Of a stretch of DNA of 35,964 bases, positions 23,815-32,403 are shown in pieces. The notes beneath the pieces are model-generated. The model worked only from the letters and a program-made list of their open reading frames with translations. It was not told the DNA's origin and made no database searches. The position numbers and the translations under genes were made by a program. Each line of letters begins with the position of its first letter. Position 1 is the first letter of the stretch. This DNA comes from an uncultured Blautia sp. Lineage in GTDB: Bacteria; Bacillota; Clostridia; Lachnospirales; Lachnospiraceae. The stretch spans positions 1 to 35,964 of the forward strand of contig NZ_CAKRXI010000032.1 of assembly GCF_934424005.1 (NCBI RefSeq), given 5' to 3'.

Positions 23815-24651
23815 ATGGCAGAATGCAGTAACAGCGGTTCCTGTGGCAAATCAAGCTGCGAGGGATGCGCAAGCAAAGAAAAGAGCAATCCGCAGAATTT
23901 TATGGCGGAACAGAATGTTTTTTCAGATGTAAAACATGTGATCGGCGTTGTCAGCGGTAAGGGCGGCGTAGGAAAATCCTTCGTTACAGGTTCACTTGCA
24001 AATGCAATGGCAGCCAAAGGATACAAAGTAGGTATTCTGGATGCTGACATCACCGGACCATCCATTCCAAAGATGTATGGCCTCAAAGGAGCAGCACAGG
24101 CAGATGATAACGGTATTTATCCGATGGAGACAGCAAACGGAATCAAGGTTATGTCTATCAACCTTCTTCTTCCGACAGAGGATACTCCGGTTATCTGGAG
24201 AGGACCGGTTCTCGCAAATATGGTAAAACAGTTCTGGACAGATGTTGTCTGGGACAAGATCGATTATCTTTTTGTAGATATGCCGCCAGGAACAGGTGAT
24301 GTACCGCTGACCGTATTCCAGTCTCTTCCAGTTGACGGAATCGTGATCGTAAGTTCACCGCAGGATCTGGTGAAGATGATCGTAAAGAAAGCTTATAATA
24401 TGGCTGAAATGATGAAAATCCCGGTACTTGGAATCGTAGAAAACTACAGTTATGTGAAATGTCCTGACTGCGGTAAGGAACTCAAGATCTTTGGCGAAAG
24501 CCATATTGATGAAATTGCAGCAGAACTGAATGTACCGGTCGTAGGCAAGATGCCGATCGATATGGAGTATGCATCCAAAGCAGACAGCGGAGCATTTGAT
24601 CAGATCAATAACGAATATATCACAAAAGCAATAGAAGTAATGCCAGAATAA
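23815..24651 (+). CDS. Mrp/ApbC-family iron-sulfur cluster carrier ATPase
   Basis: The 278-residue protein has the deviant Walker A SGKGGVGKS (residues 47-55), DADITGPSIPKM, Walker B-like FVDMPPGTGD and the C-terminal CxxC pair C216/C219 that holds the bridging cluster in the dimer. An N-terminal Cys-rich segment (C4, C10, C15, C18) resembles the NBP35-type extension, suggesting a second cluster. It likely delivers Fe-S clusters in the cytoplasm. AAAGGAG sets the start; a terminator follows. Confidence 0.93.
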   Translation: MAECSNSGSCGKSSCEGCASKEKSNPQNFMAEQNVFSDVKHVIGVVSGKGGVGKSFVTGSLANAMAAKGYKVGILDADITGPSIPKMYGLKGAAQADDNGIYPMETANGIKVMSINLLLPTEDTPVIWRGPVLANMVKQFWTDVVWDKIDYLFVDMPPGTGDVPLTVFQSLPVDGIVIVSSPQDLVKMIVKKAYNMAEMMKIPVLGIVENYSYVKCPDCGKELKIFGESHIDEIAAELNVPVVGKMPIDMEYASKADSGAFDQINNEYITKAIEVMPE

Positions 24652-24664
24652 AACCACAGATAAG

Positions 24665-24715
24665 AAAATCCCGACAGTTATGGAATCAAAAATTTCCTGA
24701 TTGTCGGGATTTTTT
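24665..24715. terminator. bidirectional terminator between mrp and the LysR gene
   Basis: AAAATCCCGACA (24665-24676) pairs with TGTCGGGATTTT (24702-24713), with further GGAA/TTCC pairing inside and a T-run after. The A-run on the other side lets it serve the minus-strand LysR gene. Confidence 0.88.
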
Positions 24716-24718
24716 ACG

Positions 24719-25591
24719 TTATGAGAAGATATCCAGAAATCGTTCAGCAGCCTGGGAAAGTGGCAGACTGTCATGCTGAACGAGGACAAGCTGTCTGGGT
24801 GGGAGTGGATCTGCAAGAGGAATGGGTTTCAGTGAATCATCGGGGTTTAGCATATAATCCGGAATACAGGCAATGCCAAGGCCAATGCGGGCAAGATCCA
24901 TTAACAGATCATTGCTGTTCAGTTCGACTTCCGGCAGCAGATTCAGCCCATGTGTTGCAAACACCTGATGCAGATATTCACTGGTGGTACTCTTGGAAGA
25001 AAGCATCAGAATAGGCTGTTTTAATAATGTTTTCAGTTCGCATGGCATCTCTTCGGGAGAAAAACAGTCGGGATTGCCGACAAAAATATCCTGAAAATCA
25101 CGAAGGACTTTTACATTCATATGATTGCCAAGACGGGAATTCGGAGAGTTGCAGACGATCAGGTCAACCTGTCCTTTTTCCAGCAGTTCTGCACAGCCGA
25201 TCGAAGTACTGTTGGTGACTTTGATCCGGACATCCGGAAATTCCTGATGAAATTTTTGGAGGTAATGAATGAGATAATAGCGACAGATCGTATCACTGGC
25301 ACCGATGCGGAGCTGGCCTTTGAGCATATTGTCACCGGAAAGAAGGGACTCTCCCTCATCCAGCATCTGTATTGCTGGTTTTACATGTTGCAGCAGAAGT
25401 TCTCCTTCCGGGGTAAGGAGGACTTTTTTTGTGCTGCGGATAAAAAGTGTGTGATTCAGCTTTTTTTCCAGTGTTTTGATGGACTGGCTGACTGCAGACT
25501 GTGAGATAAAAAGTTCACGGGATGCTTCAGAGAAACTGAGGGTGGTAGCAACATAATAAAAAACTTTATACAATTCAAGATTGATATCCAT
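24719..25591 (-). CDS. LysR-family transcriptional regulator
   Basis: The 290-residue protein starts MDINLELYKVFYYVATTLSF and has the LysR helix-turn-helix (about residues 1-60, with SFSEASRELFISQSAVSQSI and LEKKLNHTLFIR) and an effector-binding domain (about 90-290, LRIGASDTICRYYL to the end). AAAAGGAAG lies 9 bases before the ATG at 25591; an upstream in-frame Met exists but has no better site. It is transcribed away from purL. The ligand and regulon are unknown; it is closest in style to CysL-like regulators, which is only a guess. Confidence 0.92.
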   Translation of the reverse strand: MDINLELYKVFYYVATTLSFSEASRELFISQSAVSQSIKTLEKKLNHTLFIRSTKKVLLTPEGELLLQHVKPAIQMLDEGESLLSGDNMLKGQLRIGASDTICRYYLIHYLQKFHQEFPDVRIKVTNSTSIGCAELLEKGQVDLIVCNSPNSRLGNHMNVKVLRDFQDIFVGNPDCFSPEEMPCELKTLLKQPILMLSSKSTTSEYLHQVFATHGLNLLPEVELNSNDLLMDLARIGLGIACIPDYMLNPDDSLKPIPLADPLPPRQLVLVQHDSLPLSQAAERFLDIFS

Positions 25592-25618
25592 AGGATCGGA
25601 CTTCCTTTTCAAAGAGAT

Positions 25619-25648
25619 TTGCAAACATAGATTAGTACAACTTATAAA
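25619..25648 (+). promoter_or_regulatory. candidate purL promoter
   Basis: TTGCAA (25619-25624) and TATAAA (25643-25648) are 18 bases apart. Initiation near 25655 gives a leader of about 100 bases. No riboswitch or obvious PurR box was recognised in it. Confidence 0.45.
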
Positions 25649-25686
25649 AAATATAAGATATATTAATTTTACTAATGATGATTCTT

Positions 25687-25715
25687 ATGATACTATAAAC
25701 TCAGCAATTCGACAA
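25687..25715 (-). promoter_or_regulatory. candidate promoter of the LysR gene
   Basis: On the minus strand TTGTCG (25715-25710) and TATCAT (25692-25687) are 17 bases apart. Its -10 lies downstream of the purL start point, so the divergent promoters are face to face and their transcripts overlap, which could couple their activity. Confidence 0.45.
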
Positions 25716-25754
25716 GTACATAATAACATAATGCACAAAGGAAAGGAGTTTCTA

Positions 25755-28700
25755 ATGAGTAACGTAAGACGCGTTTATGTAGAAAAGAAACCAGCCTACG
25801 CCGTACAGGCAAAAGAATTAAAGCATGAGATCAGCAGCTATCTCGGAATTAAATCCGCAACAAATGTAAGAGTGCTGATCCGTTATGATGTAGAAAATAT
25901 TTCAGATGAAGTTTTTGAAAAAGCATGCAGAGCTGTATTTGCAGAGCCGCCGGTAGACGATCTGTATCTCGAAAAATTCGAGGCAGCAGAAGGTGCCAGA
26001 ATTTTTTCCGTAGAATATCTTCCGGGACAGTTTGATCAGCGGGCAGACTCCGCAGTTCAGTGTGTGCAGTTCCTTGATGGAGATGCGCAGCCGATCATCC
26101 GTTCTGCAACAACTTATGTAATAGAAGGAAATGTAACAGACGAAGAATTTGATGCGATCAAACATCACTGCATCAACCCGGTAGACTCCCGTGAGACAGG
26201 ACTTGAAAAACCGGAAACACTGGTTACCGTATTCCCGGAACCGGAAGATGTCAAGATTTTTGACGGATTCAAAGATATGCCGGAAGCAGAACTGAAAGAA
26301 CTGTATGATTCCCTGAATCTTGCAATGACATTCAAGGATTTCCAGCATATCCAGAACTACTTCAAAAACGAAGAAAAACGTGATCCATCCATGACAGAGA
26401 TCCGTGTTCTGGATACCTACTGGTCTGATCACTGCCGTCATACAACCTTCTCCACAGAGCTCACAGACGTAAAGTTCGATGAAGGAGATTACAAAGAACC
26501 AATTGTAAAAACTTACGAGAAATACCTTGCTGACAGAGAAGTTCTCTACAAAGACCGCGATGACAAATTTGTCTGCCTGATGGATCTTGCTCTGATGGCA
26601 ATGAAAAAACTCAAATCTGAAGGTAAACTTGCAGATCAGGAAGAATCCGATGAGATCAATGCCTGCAGTATCGTTGTTCCTGTAGATGTAGATGGAAAAG
26701 AAGAAGAGTGGCTCATCAACTTCAAGAACGAGACACACAACCATCCGACAGAGATTGAGCCATTTGGTGGTGCTGCTACATGTCTTGGCGGTGCGATCCG
26801 TGACCCGCTTTCCGGCCGTACTTATGTATATCAGGCAATGCGTGTGACAGGTGCCGCTGATCCGACTGTATCCGTAAAAGAAACTCTGAAAGGTAAACTT
26901 CCGCAGAAGAAACTGGTCAGAAGTGCAGCTCATGGCTACAGCTCCTATGGTAACCAGATCGGTCTGGCTACCGGCTATGTAAAAGAAATCTACCATCCGG
27001 ACTATGTTGCAAAACGTATGGAGATCGGTGCCGTTATGGGTGCAGCTCCAAGACGTGCCGTTATCCGTGAAAACTCTGATCCGGGAGATATCATCATCCT
27101 TCTTGGCGGACGTACCGGACGTGACGGTATCGGTGGTGCTACCGGATCCTCCAAAGTACATACAGAGGCATCCATCGAAGTCTGCGGTGCAGAAGTACAG
27201 AAAGGTAATGCTCCGACAGAGCGTAAGATCCAGCGTATGTTCAGACGTGAAGAAGTCAGCTACATCATCAAAAAATGTAACGACTTTGGTGCAGGCGGTG
27301 TATCCGTTGCCATCGGTGAGCTTGCAGACGGACTTCGCGTAGACCTTGACAAAGTTCCGAAAAAATATGCCGGCCTTGACGGAACAGAGATCGCAATCTC
27401 TGAATCTCAGGAGCGTATGGCAGTTGTTGTAGATCCAAAAGATGTTGACAAATTCCTTGGCTTTGCAAACGAAGAAAACCTCGAGGCAATCCCGGTTGCA
27501 GTCGTTACTGAAGAGCCACGCCTCGTTCTTACATGGAGAGGCAAAGAGATCGTTAACATTTCCCGTGCATTCCTTGACACGAACGGTGCACATCAGGAAA
27601 CAACCGTAGAAGTTGAGATCCCGAACAAAGAAGGAAACCTCTTCGAAGAACGCCCGGACGTTGCCGATGTTAAGGCAAAATGGCTGGAGACACTTGCTGA
27701 CCTCAACGTATGCTCCCAGAAAGGCCTTGTCGAAATGTTCGATGGTTCTATCGGTGCAGGCAGCGTATTTATGCCATACGGTGGTCAGTATCAGCTTACA
27801 GAAACACAGAGCATGGTTGCAAAAGTTCCGGTACAGAACGGAAAAACTGACACAGTTACCATGATGAGTTACGGTTTTGATCCATATCTCTCTTCCTGGA
27901 GCCCATATCACGGAGCTGCTTACGCAGTAACAGAATCTGTAGCAAGAATCGTAGCTACAGGTGGTGATTACAAGAAGATCCGCTTCACATTCCAGGAATA
28001 CTTCCGTCGTATGACCGAAGATCCAAAGAGATGGAGCCAGCCATTCTCCGCACTCCTTGGTGCTTATGCAGCACAGATGGGATTCGGCCTTCCGTCCATC
28101 GGTGGTAAAGACAGTATGTCCGGTACCTTCAACGAGATCGACGTACCTCCGACACTTGTTTCCTTTGCAGTAGACGTAGCTAAGATCCAGGATGTCATCA
28201 CACCTGAACTCAAAAAAGCAGGAAACAAACTTGTATGGCTCCGTGCGCCACGTGATCAGTACGATCTGCCGGATTACGCAGGAATCATGGATCAGTACGA
28301 GAAACTTCACAACGATATCCAGGCTGGAAAAGTTGTTTCCGCTTATGCACTGGATCGTCATGGTATTGCAGCAGCTGTTTCCAAGATGGCATTTGGTAAC
28401 GCACTCGGCGTGAAGATCGAACACAATCTGGATCCGCGTGACTTCTTTGCACCAGGATTTGGCGATATCATCATGGAAGTTCCGGCAGACAAAGTTGGAG
28501 AGCTTTCCATCACATACACACTGATCGGTGAAGTTACAGATGACGGTAAATTCTCCTACGGAAATACTGTGATTACAGAGAAAGAAGCGGAAGAAGCATG
28601 GAAAGGAACTCTGGAAAGAGTATTCAAGACAACTTCCGGTGAAGACAACGAAAAACAGGCAAAAGATGACCTGTACCATGCAGAAAATATCTATGTATGC

Positions 28701-29513
28701 AAACACAAAGTTGCAAAACCGCGTGTATTTATCCCGGTATTCCCTGGAACAAACTGCGAATACGACAGCACACGTGCTTTTGAACGCGCTGGTGCAGAGG
28801 TTGACGTTAAAGTATTCAAGAACCTGACAGCAGAAGATATCCATGATTCCGTGGAACTCTTTACAAAAGCAATCGACCAGGCTCAGATCATCATGTTCCC
28901 AGGCGGATTCTCCGCTGGTGACGAACCGGATGGTTCTGCGAAATTCTTTGCAACTGCATTCCAGAATGCAAAGATCAAAGAAGCAGTTATGAAGCTTGTC
29001 AACGAGAGAGACGGTCTTGCACTTGGTATCTGTAATGGATTCCAGGCTCTGATCAAACTTGGTCTGGTACCATACGGCGAGATCTGCGGACAGAAAGCAG
29101 ATTCCCCGACACTGACCTTCAACACCATCGGACGTCATATCTCCAAGATGGTTTATACCAAGGTTGTAAGCAACAAATCTCCATGGCTCCAGAAAGCACA
29201 GCTTGGCGGTGTATACTGCAACCCGGCATCCCATGGTGAAGGACGTTTCGTTGCCAATGATGAATGGCTTGCAAAACTCTTCGCAAACGGACAGGTTGCA
29301 ACACAGTATGTAACTCCGACCGGCGAACTTAGTGCAGACGAAGAATGGAACGTAAATGGTTCCTACATGAACATCGAAGGTATCACAAGCCCGGATGGAC
29401 GTATCCTCGGTAAGATGGCACACAGCGAACGCCGCGGTGACGGTGTGGCTGTCAATATCTACGGCGAGCAGGATATCAAGATCTTCGAATCCGGTGTAGA
29501 GTACTTTAAATAA
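25755..29513 (+). CDS. purL: phosphoribosylformylglycinamidine synthase (single-chain PurL)
   Basis: The 1252-residue enzyme converts FGAR + glutamine + ATP to FGAM, step four of purine synthesis. Domains: N-terminal PurS-like part; FGAM synthase domains with RVLDTYWSDHCRHTTF, FKNETHNHPTEIEPFGGAAT and GGKDSMSGTFNE; C-terminal class I glutaminase with FIPVFPGTNCEYDS, nucleophile C1093 in LGICNGFQAL, and a His/Glu pair in AHSERRGDGVA. The large single chain resembles the proteobacterial type rather than the Bacillus PurS/Q/L complex, as in many Lachnospiraceae. GAAAGGAG precedes the ATG at 25755; the frame is open to 25581 but the upstream part is promoter region. Confidence 0.97.
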   Translation: MSNVRRVYVEKKPAYAVQAKELKHEISSYLGIKSATNVRVLIRYDVENISDEVFEKACRAVFAEPPVDDLYLEKFEAAEGARIFSVEYLPGQFDQRADSAVQCVQFLDGDAQPIIRSATTYVIEGNVTDEEFDAIKHHCINPVDSRETGLEKPETLVTVFPEPEDVKIFDGFKDMPEAELKELYDSLNLAMTFKDFQHIQNYFKNEEKRDPSMTEIRVLDTYWSDHCRHTTFSTELTDVKFDEGDYKEPIVKTYEKYLADREVLYKDRDDKFVCLMDLALMAMKKLKSEGKLADQEESDEINACSIVVPVDVDGKEEEWLINFKNETHNHPTEIEPFGGAATCLGGAIRDPLSGRTYVYQAMRVTGAADPTVSVKETLKGKLPQKKLVRSAAHGYSSYGNQIGLATGYVKEIYHPDYVAKRMEIGAVMGAAPRRAVIRENSDPGDIIILLGGRTGRDGIGGATGSSKVHTEASIEVCGAEVQKGNAPTERKIQRMFRREEVSYIIKKCNDFGAGGVSVAIGELADGLRVDLDKVPKKYAGLDGTEIAISESQERMAVVVDPKDVDKFLGFANEENLEAIPVAVVTEEPRLVLTWRGKEIVNISRAFLDTNGAHQETTVEVEIPNKEGNLFEERPDVADVKAKWLETLADLNVCSQKGLVEMFDGSIGAGSVFMPYGGQYQLTETQSMVAKVPVQNGKTDTVTMMSYGFDPYLSSWSPYHGAAYAVTESVARIVATGGDYKKIRFTFQEYFRRMTEDPKRWSQPFSALLGAYAAQMGFGLPSIGGKDSMSGTFNEIDVPPTLVSFAVDVAKIQDVITPELKKAGNKLVWLRAPRDQYDLPDYAGIMDQYEKLHNDIQAGKVVSAYALDRHGIAAAVSKMAFGNALGVKIEHNLDPRDFFAPGFGDIIMEVPADKVGELSITYTLIGEVTDDGKFSYGNTVITEKEAEEAWKGTLERVFKTTSGEDNEKQAKDDLYHAENIYVCKHKVAKPRVFIPVFPGTNCEYDSTRAFERAGAEVDVKVFKNLTAEDIHDSVELFTKAIDQAQIIMFPGGFSAGDEPDGSAKFFATAFQNAKIKEAVMKLVNERDGLALGICNGFQALIKLGLVPYGEICGQKADSPTLTFNTIGRHISKMVYTKVVSNKSPWLQKAQLGGVYCNPASHGEGRFVANDEWLAKLFANGQVATQYVTPTGELSADEEWNVNGSYMNIEGITSPDGRILGKMAHSERRGDGVAVNIYGEQDIKIFESGVEYFK

Positions 29514-29545
29514 TCAGCGTTAAGCGTTAACAGTAAATCAATCAG

Positions 29546-29575
29546 GCCCTCGCTTATATGGCGGGGGCTTAATTT
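29546..29575 (+). terminator. terminator after purL
   Basis: GCCCTCGC (29546-29553) pairs with GCGGGGGC (29561-29568), with one G-U pair and a TTATATG loop, followed by a broken T-run (TTAATTT). It is a moderate-strength candidate. Confidence 0.7.
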
Positions 29576-29580
29576 GTGTC

Positions 29581-29609
29581 TTGACGAAAATAAAAAAATT
29601 CGGTATCGT
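29581..29609 (+). promoter_or_regulatory. promoter of the LacI-family gene
   Basis: TTGACG (29581-29586) and TATCGT (29604-29609) are 17 bases apart. The operator-like palindrome at 29620-29633 covers the expected start site, which fits autorepression. Confidence 0.6.
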
Positions 29610-29619
29610 ACTGGTAGAA

Positions 29620-29633
29620 TGAAAAATGTTTCA
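29620..29633. promoter_or_regulatory. operator 1 (imperfect), before the LacI-family gene
   Basis: TGAAAAATGTTTCA differs at one position from the perfect palindrome TGAAACATGTTTCA found twice before the transporter operon. Its location at the predicted start site suggests autoregulation. Confidence 0.65.
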
Positions 29634-29699
29634 TAATATAAAAATGCTTATAGTATAAAAAACAGGATCATATAAAGAATCAGGACAGGAAGTGAACAA

Positions 29700-30680
29700 A
29701 TGGCAAGTATTCGTGATGTGGCAAAGAGAGCAAATGTGGCAGCGTGTACGGTTTCCAGGGTGCTGAACGGGACAGCAAATGTAGCACCTGAGACGCGGAT
29801 GAAGATTGAACAGGCTATGAAGGAACTGAATTATATTCCCAATGAACTGGCAAGGAGTATGTTCAAGCAGAAGGCAGGAATCGTGGCAATGCTGGTTCCG
29901 GATATCCGTCATCCGTATTTTTCTTCACTGGCGAGACATATCGAAGACGAATTATATAAAAATGACTGTAAACTCATGCTGTGCAGTACCGGAGATGATC
30001 CGGAACGGGAAAAAGAATACATGAAGATACTCCGCTCCAATATCGTGGATGGAGTGATTATGGGTGTAAATAATCAGAAACCGGAGGCTTATGCAGAATT
30101 CGGAAAGCCGCTGGTCATGCTGGATTATTATGTGAATGATGAAATACCGGTCGTTGTGTCTGATCACGAGATGGGAGGAAGACTTGCGGCGGAGGAATTT
30201 ATCCGAAGTGGATGCAGGTACGTGCTGCATATAGGTAACGAGGCAGATACAGAAAGGGTTCTTTCGTACAAGAGTCACCGGACACTCAGGGAGACACTTG
30301 AAAAAAAAGGAATCAAGACACGGGAAGTGGACATCAAATGGAATTCGTTTGATTTTCAGAATTACTTTGAGATGGCGAGTCTGATTCTCGAAAAAAATCC
30401 GGAGGTTGATGGTATCATGGCAGCAGATATGCCGGCAAGTGCTTTTCTCAAGGCTGCTGTGAAGATTGGAAAGAAAGTCCCGGAGGAGTTTGCCGTGATC
30501 GCCTATGATGGAACGTATGTCTCCAAAACCAATATTATGGAGATTACCACGATCCACCAGCAGTTAGGTGCGATTGGAAACAGAGCTGTTGACACGATCC
30601 TCAGGCTGATCGATGGAGAGATGCCACAGGAAAGATACATCACGATCCCGGTGGAACTCAAAAAGGGAAGCACGACATGA
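29700..30680 (+). CDS. LacI-family transcriptional regulator of the sugar locus
   Basis: The 326-residue protein starts with the LacI-type helix-turn-helix (SIRDVAKRANVAACTVSRVLNG, residues 3-24) and hinge helix (NELARSMFKQKAG), followed by a periplasmic-binding-like sensor domain (IVAMLVPDIRHPYFSSLAR to the end). AGGAAGTG precedes the ATG. It lies just upstream of an ABC sugar transporter and glucosidase, and shared palindromes link it to both its own and their promoter. The ligand is likely an alpha-glucoside, by context only. Confidence 0.93.
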   Translation: MASIRDVAKRANVAACTVSRVLNGTANVAPETRMKIEQAMKELNYIPNELARSMFKQKAGIVAMLVPDIRHPYFSSLARHIEDELYKNDCKLMLCSTGDDPEREKEYMKILRSNIVDGVIMGVNNQKPEAYAEFGKPLVMLDYYVNDEIPVVVSDHEMGGRLAAEEFIRSGCRYVLHIGNEADTERVLSYKSHRTLRETLEKKGIKTREVDIKWNSFDFQNYFEMASLILEKNPEVDGIMAADMPASAFLKAAVKIGKKVPEEFAVIAYDGTYVSKTNIMEITTIHQQLGAIGNRAVDTILRLIDGEMPQERYITIPVELKKGSTT

Positions 30681-30751
30681 AGTTGCCGGGGCTGTAAACG
30701 GGGGAACAGTAACGAGTTCCCAAAAGTTTCTCAACAAAACAATAAAAAGGA

Positions 30752-30780
30752 TTGACTTCAGATCAAAAATGTGGTAGTTT
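30752..30780 (+). promoter_or_regulatory. promoter of the sugar ABC transporter operon
   Basis: TTGACT (30752-30757) and TAGTTT (30775-30780) are 17 bases apart. The start would be near 30787, just before operator 2, so a bound LacI-type repressor would block initiation or early elongation. Confidence 0.65.
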
Positions 30781-30792
30781 AGAAACAACGAA

Positions 30793-30806
30793 TGAAACAT
30801 GTTTCA
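30793..30806. promoter_or_regulatory. operator 2 (perfect palindrome)
   Basis: TGAAACATGTTTCA is a perfect 14-bp palindrome directly downstream of the predicted start site. It is part of a longer block (ATGAAACATGTTTCAAGA and onward) repeated at operator 3. Confidence 0.75.
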
Positions 30807-30859
30807 AGAAACAAGGCATAGTTCAGTTACAGAAACTGTGCCTAAAAAAATAATCATCA

Positions 30860-30873
30860 TGAAACATGTTTCA
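30860..30873. promoter_or_regulatory. operator 3 (perfect palindrome)
   Basis: This is an identical TGAAACATGTTTCA, 67 bases after operator 2, in the leader. The pair could support loop formation or cooperative binding by the tetrameric or dimeric regulator. Confidence 0.75.
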
Positions 30874-30909
30874 AGAAACAGAAAACGAAACACAAAAGGA
30901 GGACGGGAG

Positions 30910-32388
30910 ATGAAAAGATCCATAAAGGCACTTGGCGTGTGTCTGCTTGCAGGTGCAGCTGCGGTTACAGTGACCGGCTGCGGCAAGGTAAATAAGGATT
31001 ATGATGTGTACTTTTTTAACCAGAAATCAGAGATTGCAGATAGTCTGAATGCTCTGGCTGATGAATACGAAGAACAGACCGGTAAGAAAGTGAAAGTGTT
31101 TACCGTAGGAACAACAGAAGGTTCTGAGACCATGCGTTCCGAGCTGAAATCAAAGGAATATCCGACACTGTTTTCTTCTAATGCGATTGCCTTTGAGGAA
31201 TGGAAATCAGCTGGCTATGCAGAAGGAATTGATGAGATTTCCAATCCGGAACTTAAATCTTTGTACGAAAGTGTACCGGATGCGTTGAAACTTCAGTTTG
31301 AGGGCGAAGGAAACTATGGAATCCCATACAACATCGAAGGCTATGGCCTGATCGCAGACCGGCAGATGCTGGAGGACATTCTTGGAACTACGGATCTGGA
31401 TGCATTTATTGCAGATTACAAAGACGCAGATTATGAAGAATTCCAGCAGATGGTTACAGCACTGAATGATTATATTAACCAGGGCAAATCCGAAAGCTTT
31501 ACTCTGAACGGCAACAGCTACCAGACACAGTCCGATAAAACGGAACTCACCAAAAAGCTGAACGGAGTCTTCTCCATTGCAGGAGCGGAGAAATGGACAT
31601 ACGGAAATCATTTCGGTAACTATCCGATCAGCACCGTATATGAGAATGTTTATGATGTACGTGAGTCCGAAGCGGACAAGGCAGACCTGATGAAATCATC
31701 TATCGTAAAATCCCTGCAGGAGCTTGATTTCCTTTCCAATTATGCAGCAGGACCGGATGGAGCAACAAAGAGAGGTGCACAGTTCGTCAATTCTACTGTG
31801 ACCGGTTATGATCAGGCAGTACAGACCTTTGCAGAAAGCAAGGCGGTCTTTATCAAAAACGGAAACTGGACTTACAGCAATATTGCAAACATTGACCCTG
31901 AGGTTGCAGAACGTCTGGTTATGCTTCCAATGAAGCTGAATTTCTCAGATGATGACATTCATGTAGACGGACTGACAGTAGATCAGATGAACCGTTCTGT
32001 TCCGGAGTTCGTATCTCAGTATTATATTATTAACAAAAAGGCTACTGAGCAGGAAAAGAAAGATGCAGAAGATTTCCTTCTCTGGCTGAATACTTCAGAG
32101 ACAGGTCAGGATTACATTGTAAATAAATTTGCATTTGTTCCGTTTAATGCAGATGATGATGTAACCCTGGAAAATCCATTATCCAACGATCTGATCACCT
32201 ATAAACGTGATAATTGTATTCTGGCAAACCCGTTCGATGCGGCACCATCCTCCTGGGGAACCGAATGCTATGGAAAATATATCATGGAAGATCTGTTCAC
32301 AGATCCGGATCCGTGGTCTGACGAAAAATTAAATGATATTGCAGATGAATGTATCTCATACTGGAAATCCGGAATGGATGAATGGTAA
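30910..32388 (+). CDS. sugar ABC transporter substrate-binding lipoprotein
   Basis: The 492-residue protein has a lipoprotein signal peptide ending at C24 (VTVTGC) and then an extracellular-binding-protein type 1 fold (EIADSLNALADEYEEQTGKKVKVFTVGTTEG-like start, GIPYNIEGYGLIADRQML, AVFIKNGNWTYSNI, DFLLWLNTSETGQDYI). It captures a sugar, probably an oligosaccharide, at the outer face of the membrane and delivers it to the two permeases downstream. AGGAGGACGGGAG sets the ATG at 30910; the frame is open upstream through the operators but that part is leader. Confidence 0.93.
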   Translation: MKRSIKALGVCLLAGAAAVTVTGCGKVNKDYDVYFFNQKSEIADSLNALADEYEEQTGKKVKVFTVGTTEGSETMRSELKSKEYPTLFSSNAIAFEEWKSAGYAEGIDEISNPELKSLYESVPDALKLQFEGEGNYGIPYNIEGYGLIADRQMLEDILGTTDLDAFIADYKDADYEEFQQMVTALNDYINQGKSESFTLNGNSYQTQSDKTELTKKLNGVFSIAGAEKWTYGNHFGNYPISTVYENVYDVRESEADKADLMKSSIVKSLQELDFLSNYAAGPDGATKRGAQFVNSTVTGYDQAVQTFAESKAVFIKNGNWTYSNIANIDPEVAERLVMLPMKLNFSDDDIHVDGLTVDQMNRSVPEFVSQYYIINKKATEQEKKDAEDFLLWLNTSETGQDYIVNKFAFVPFNADDDVTLENPLSNDLITYKRDNCILANPFDAAPSSWGTECYGKYIMEDLFTDPDPWSDEKLNDIADECISYWKSGMDEW

Positions 32389-32403
32389 AGAAGGGAGAGA
32401 AAC

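Noticed and set aside
25902..29423. Very long open frame (over 1100 codons) on the minus strand opposite purL
   Set aside because: It is the antisense shadow of purL, produced by codon bias; its Cys/Phe/Ser-rich translation has no family motifs and there is no ribosome-binding site or promoter.
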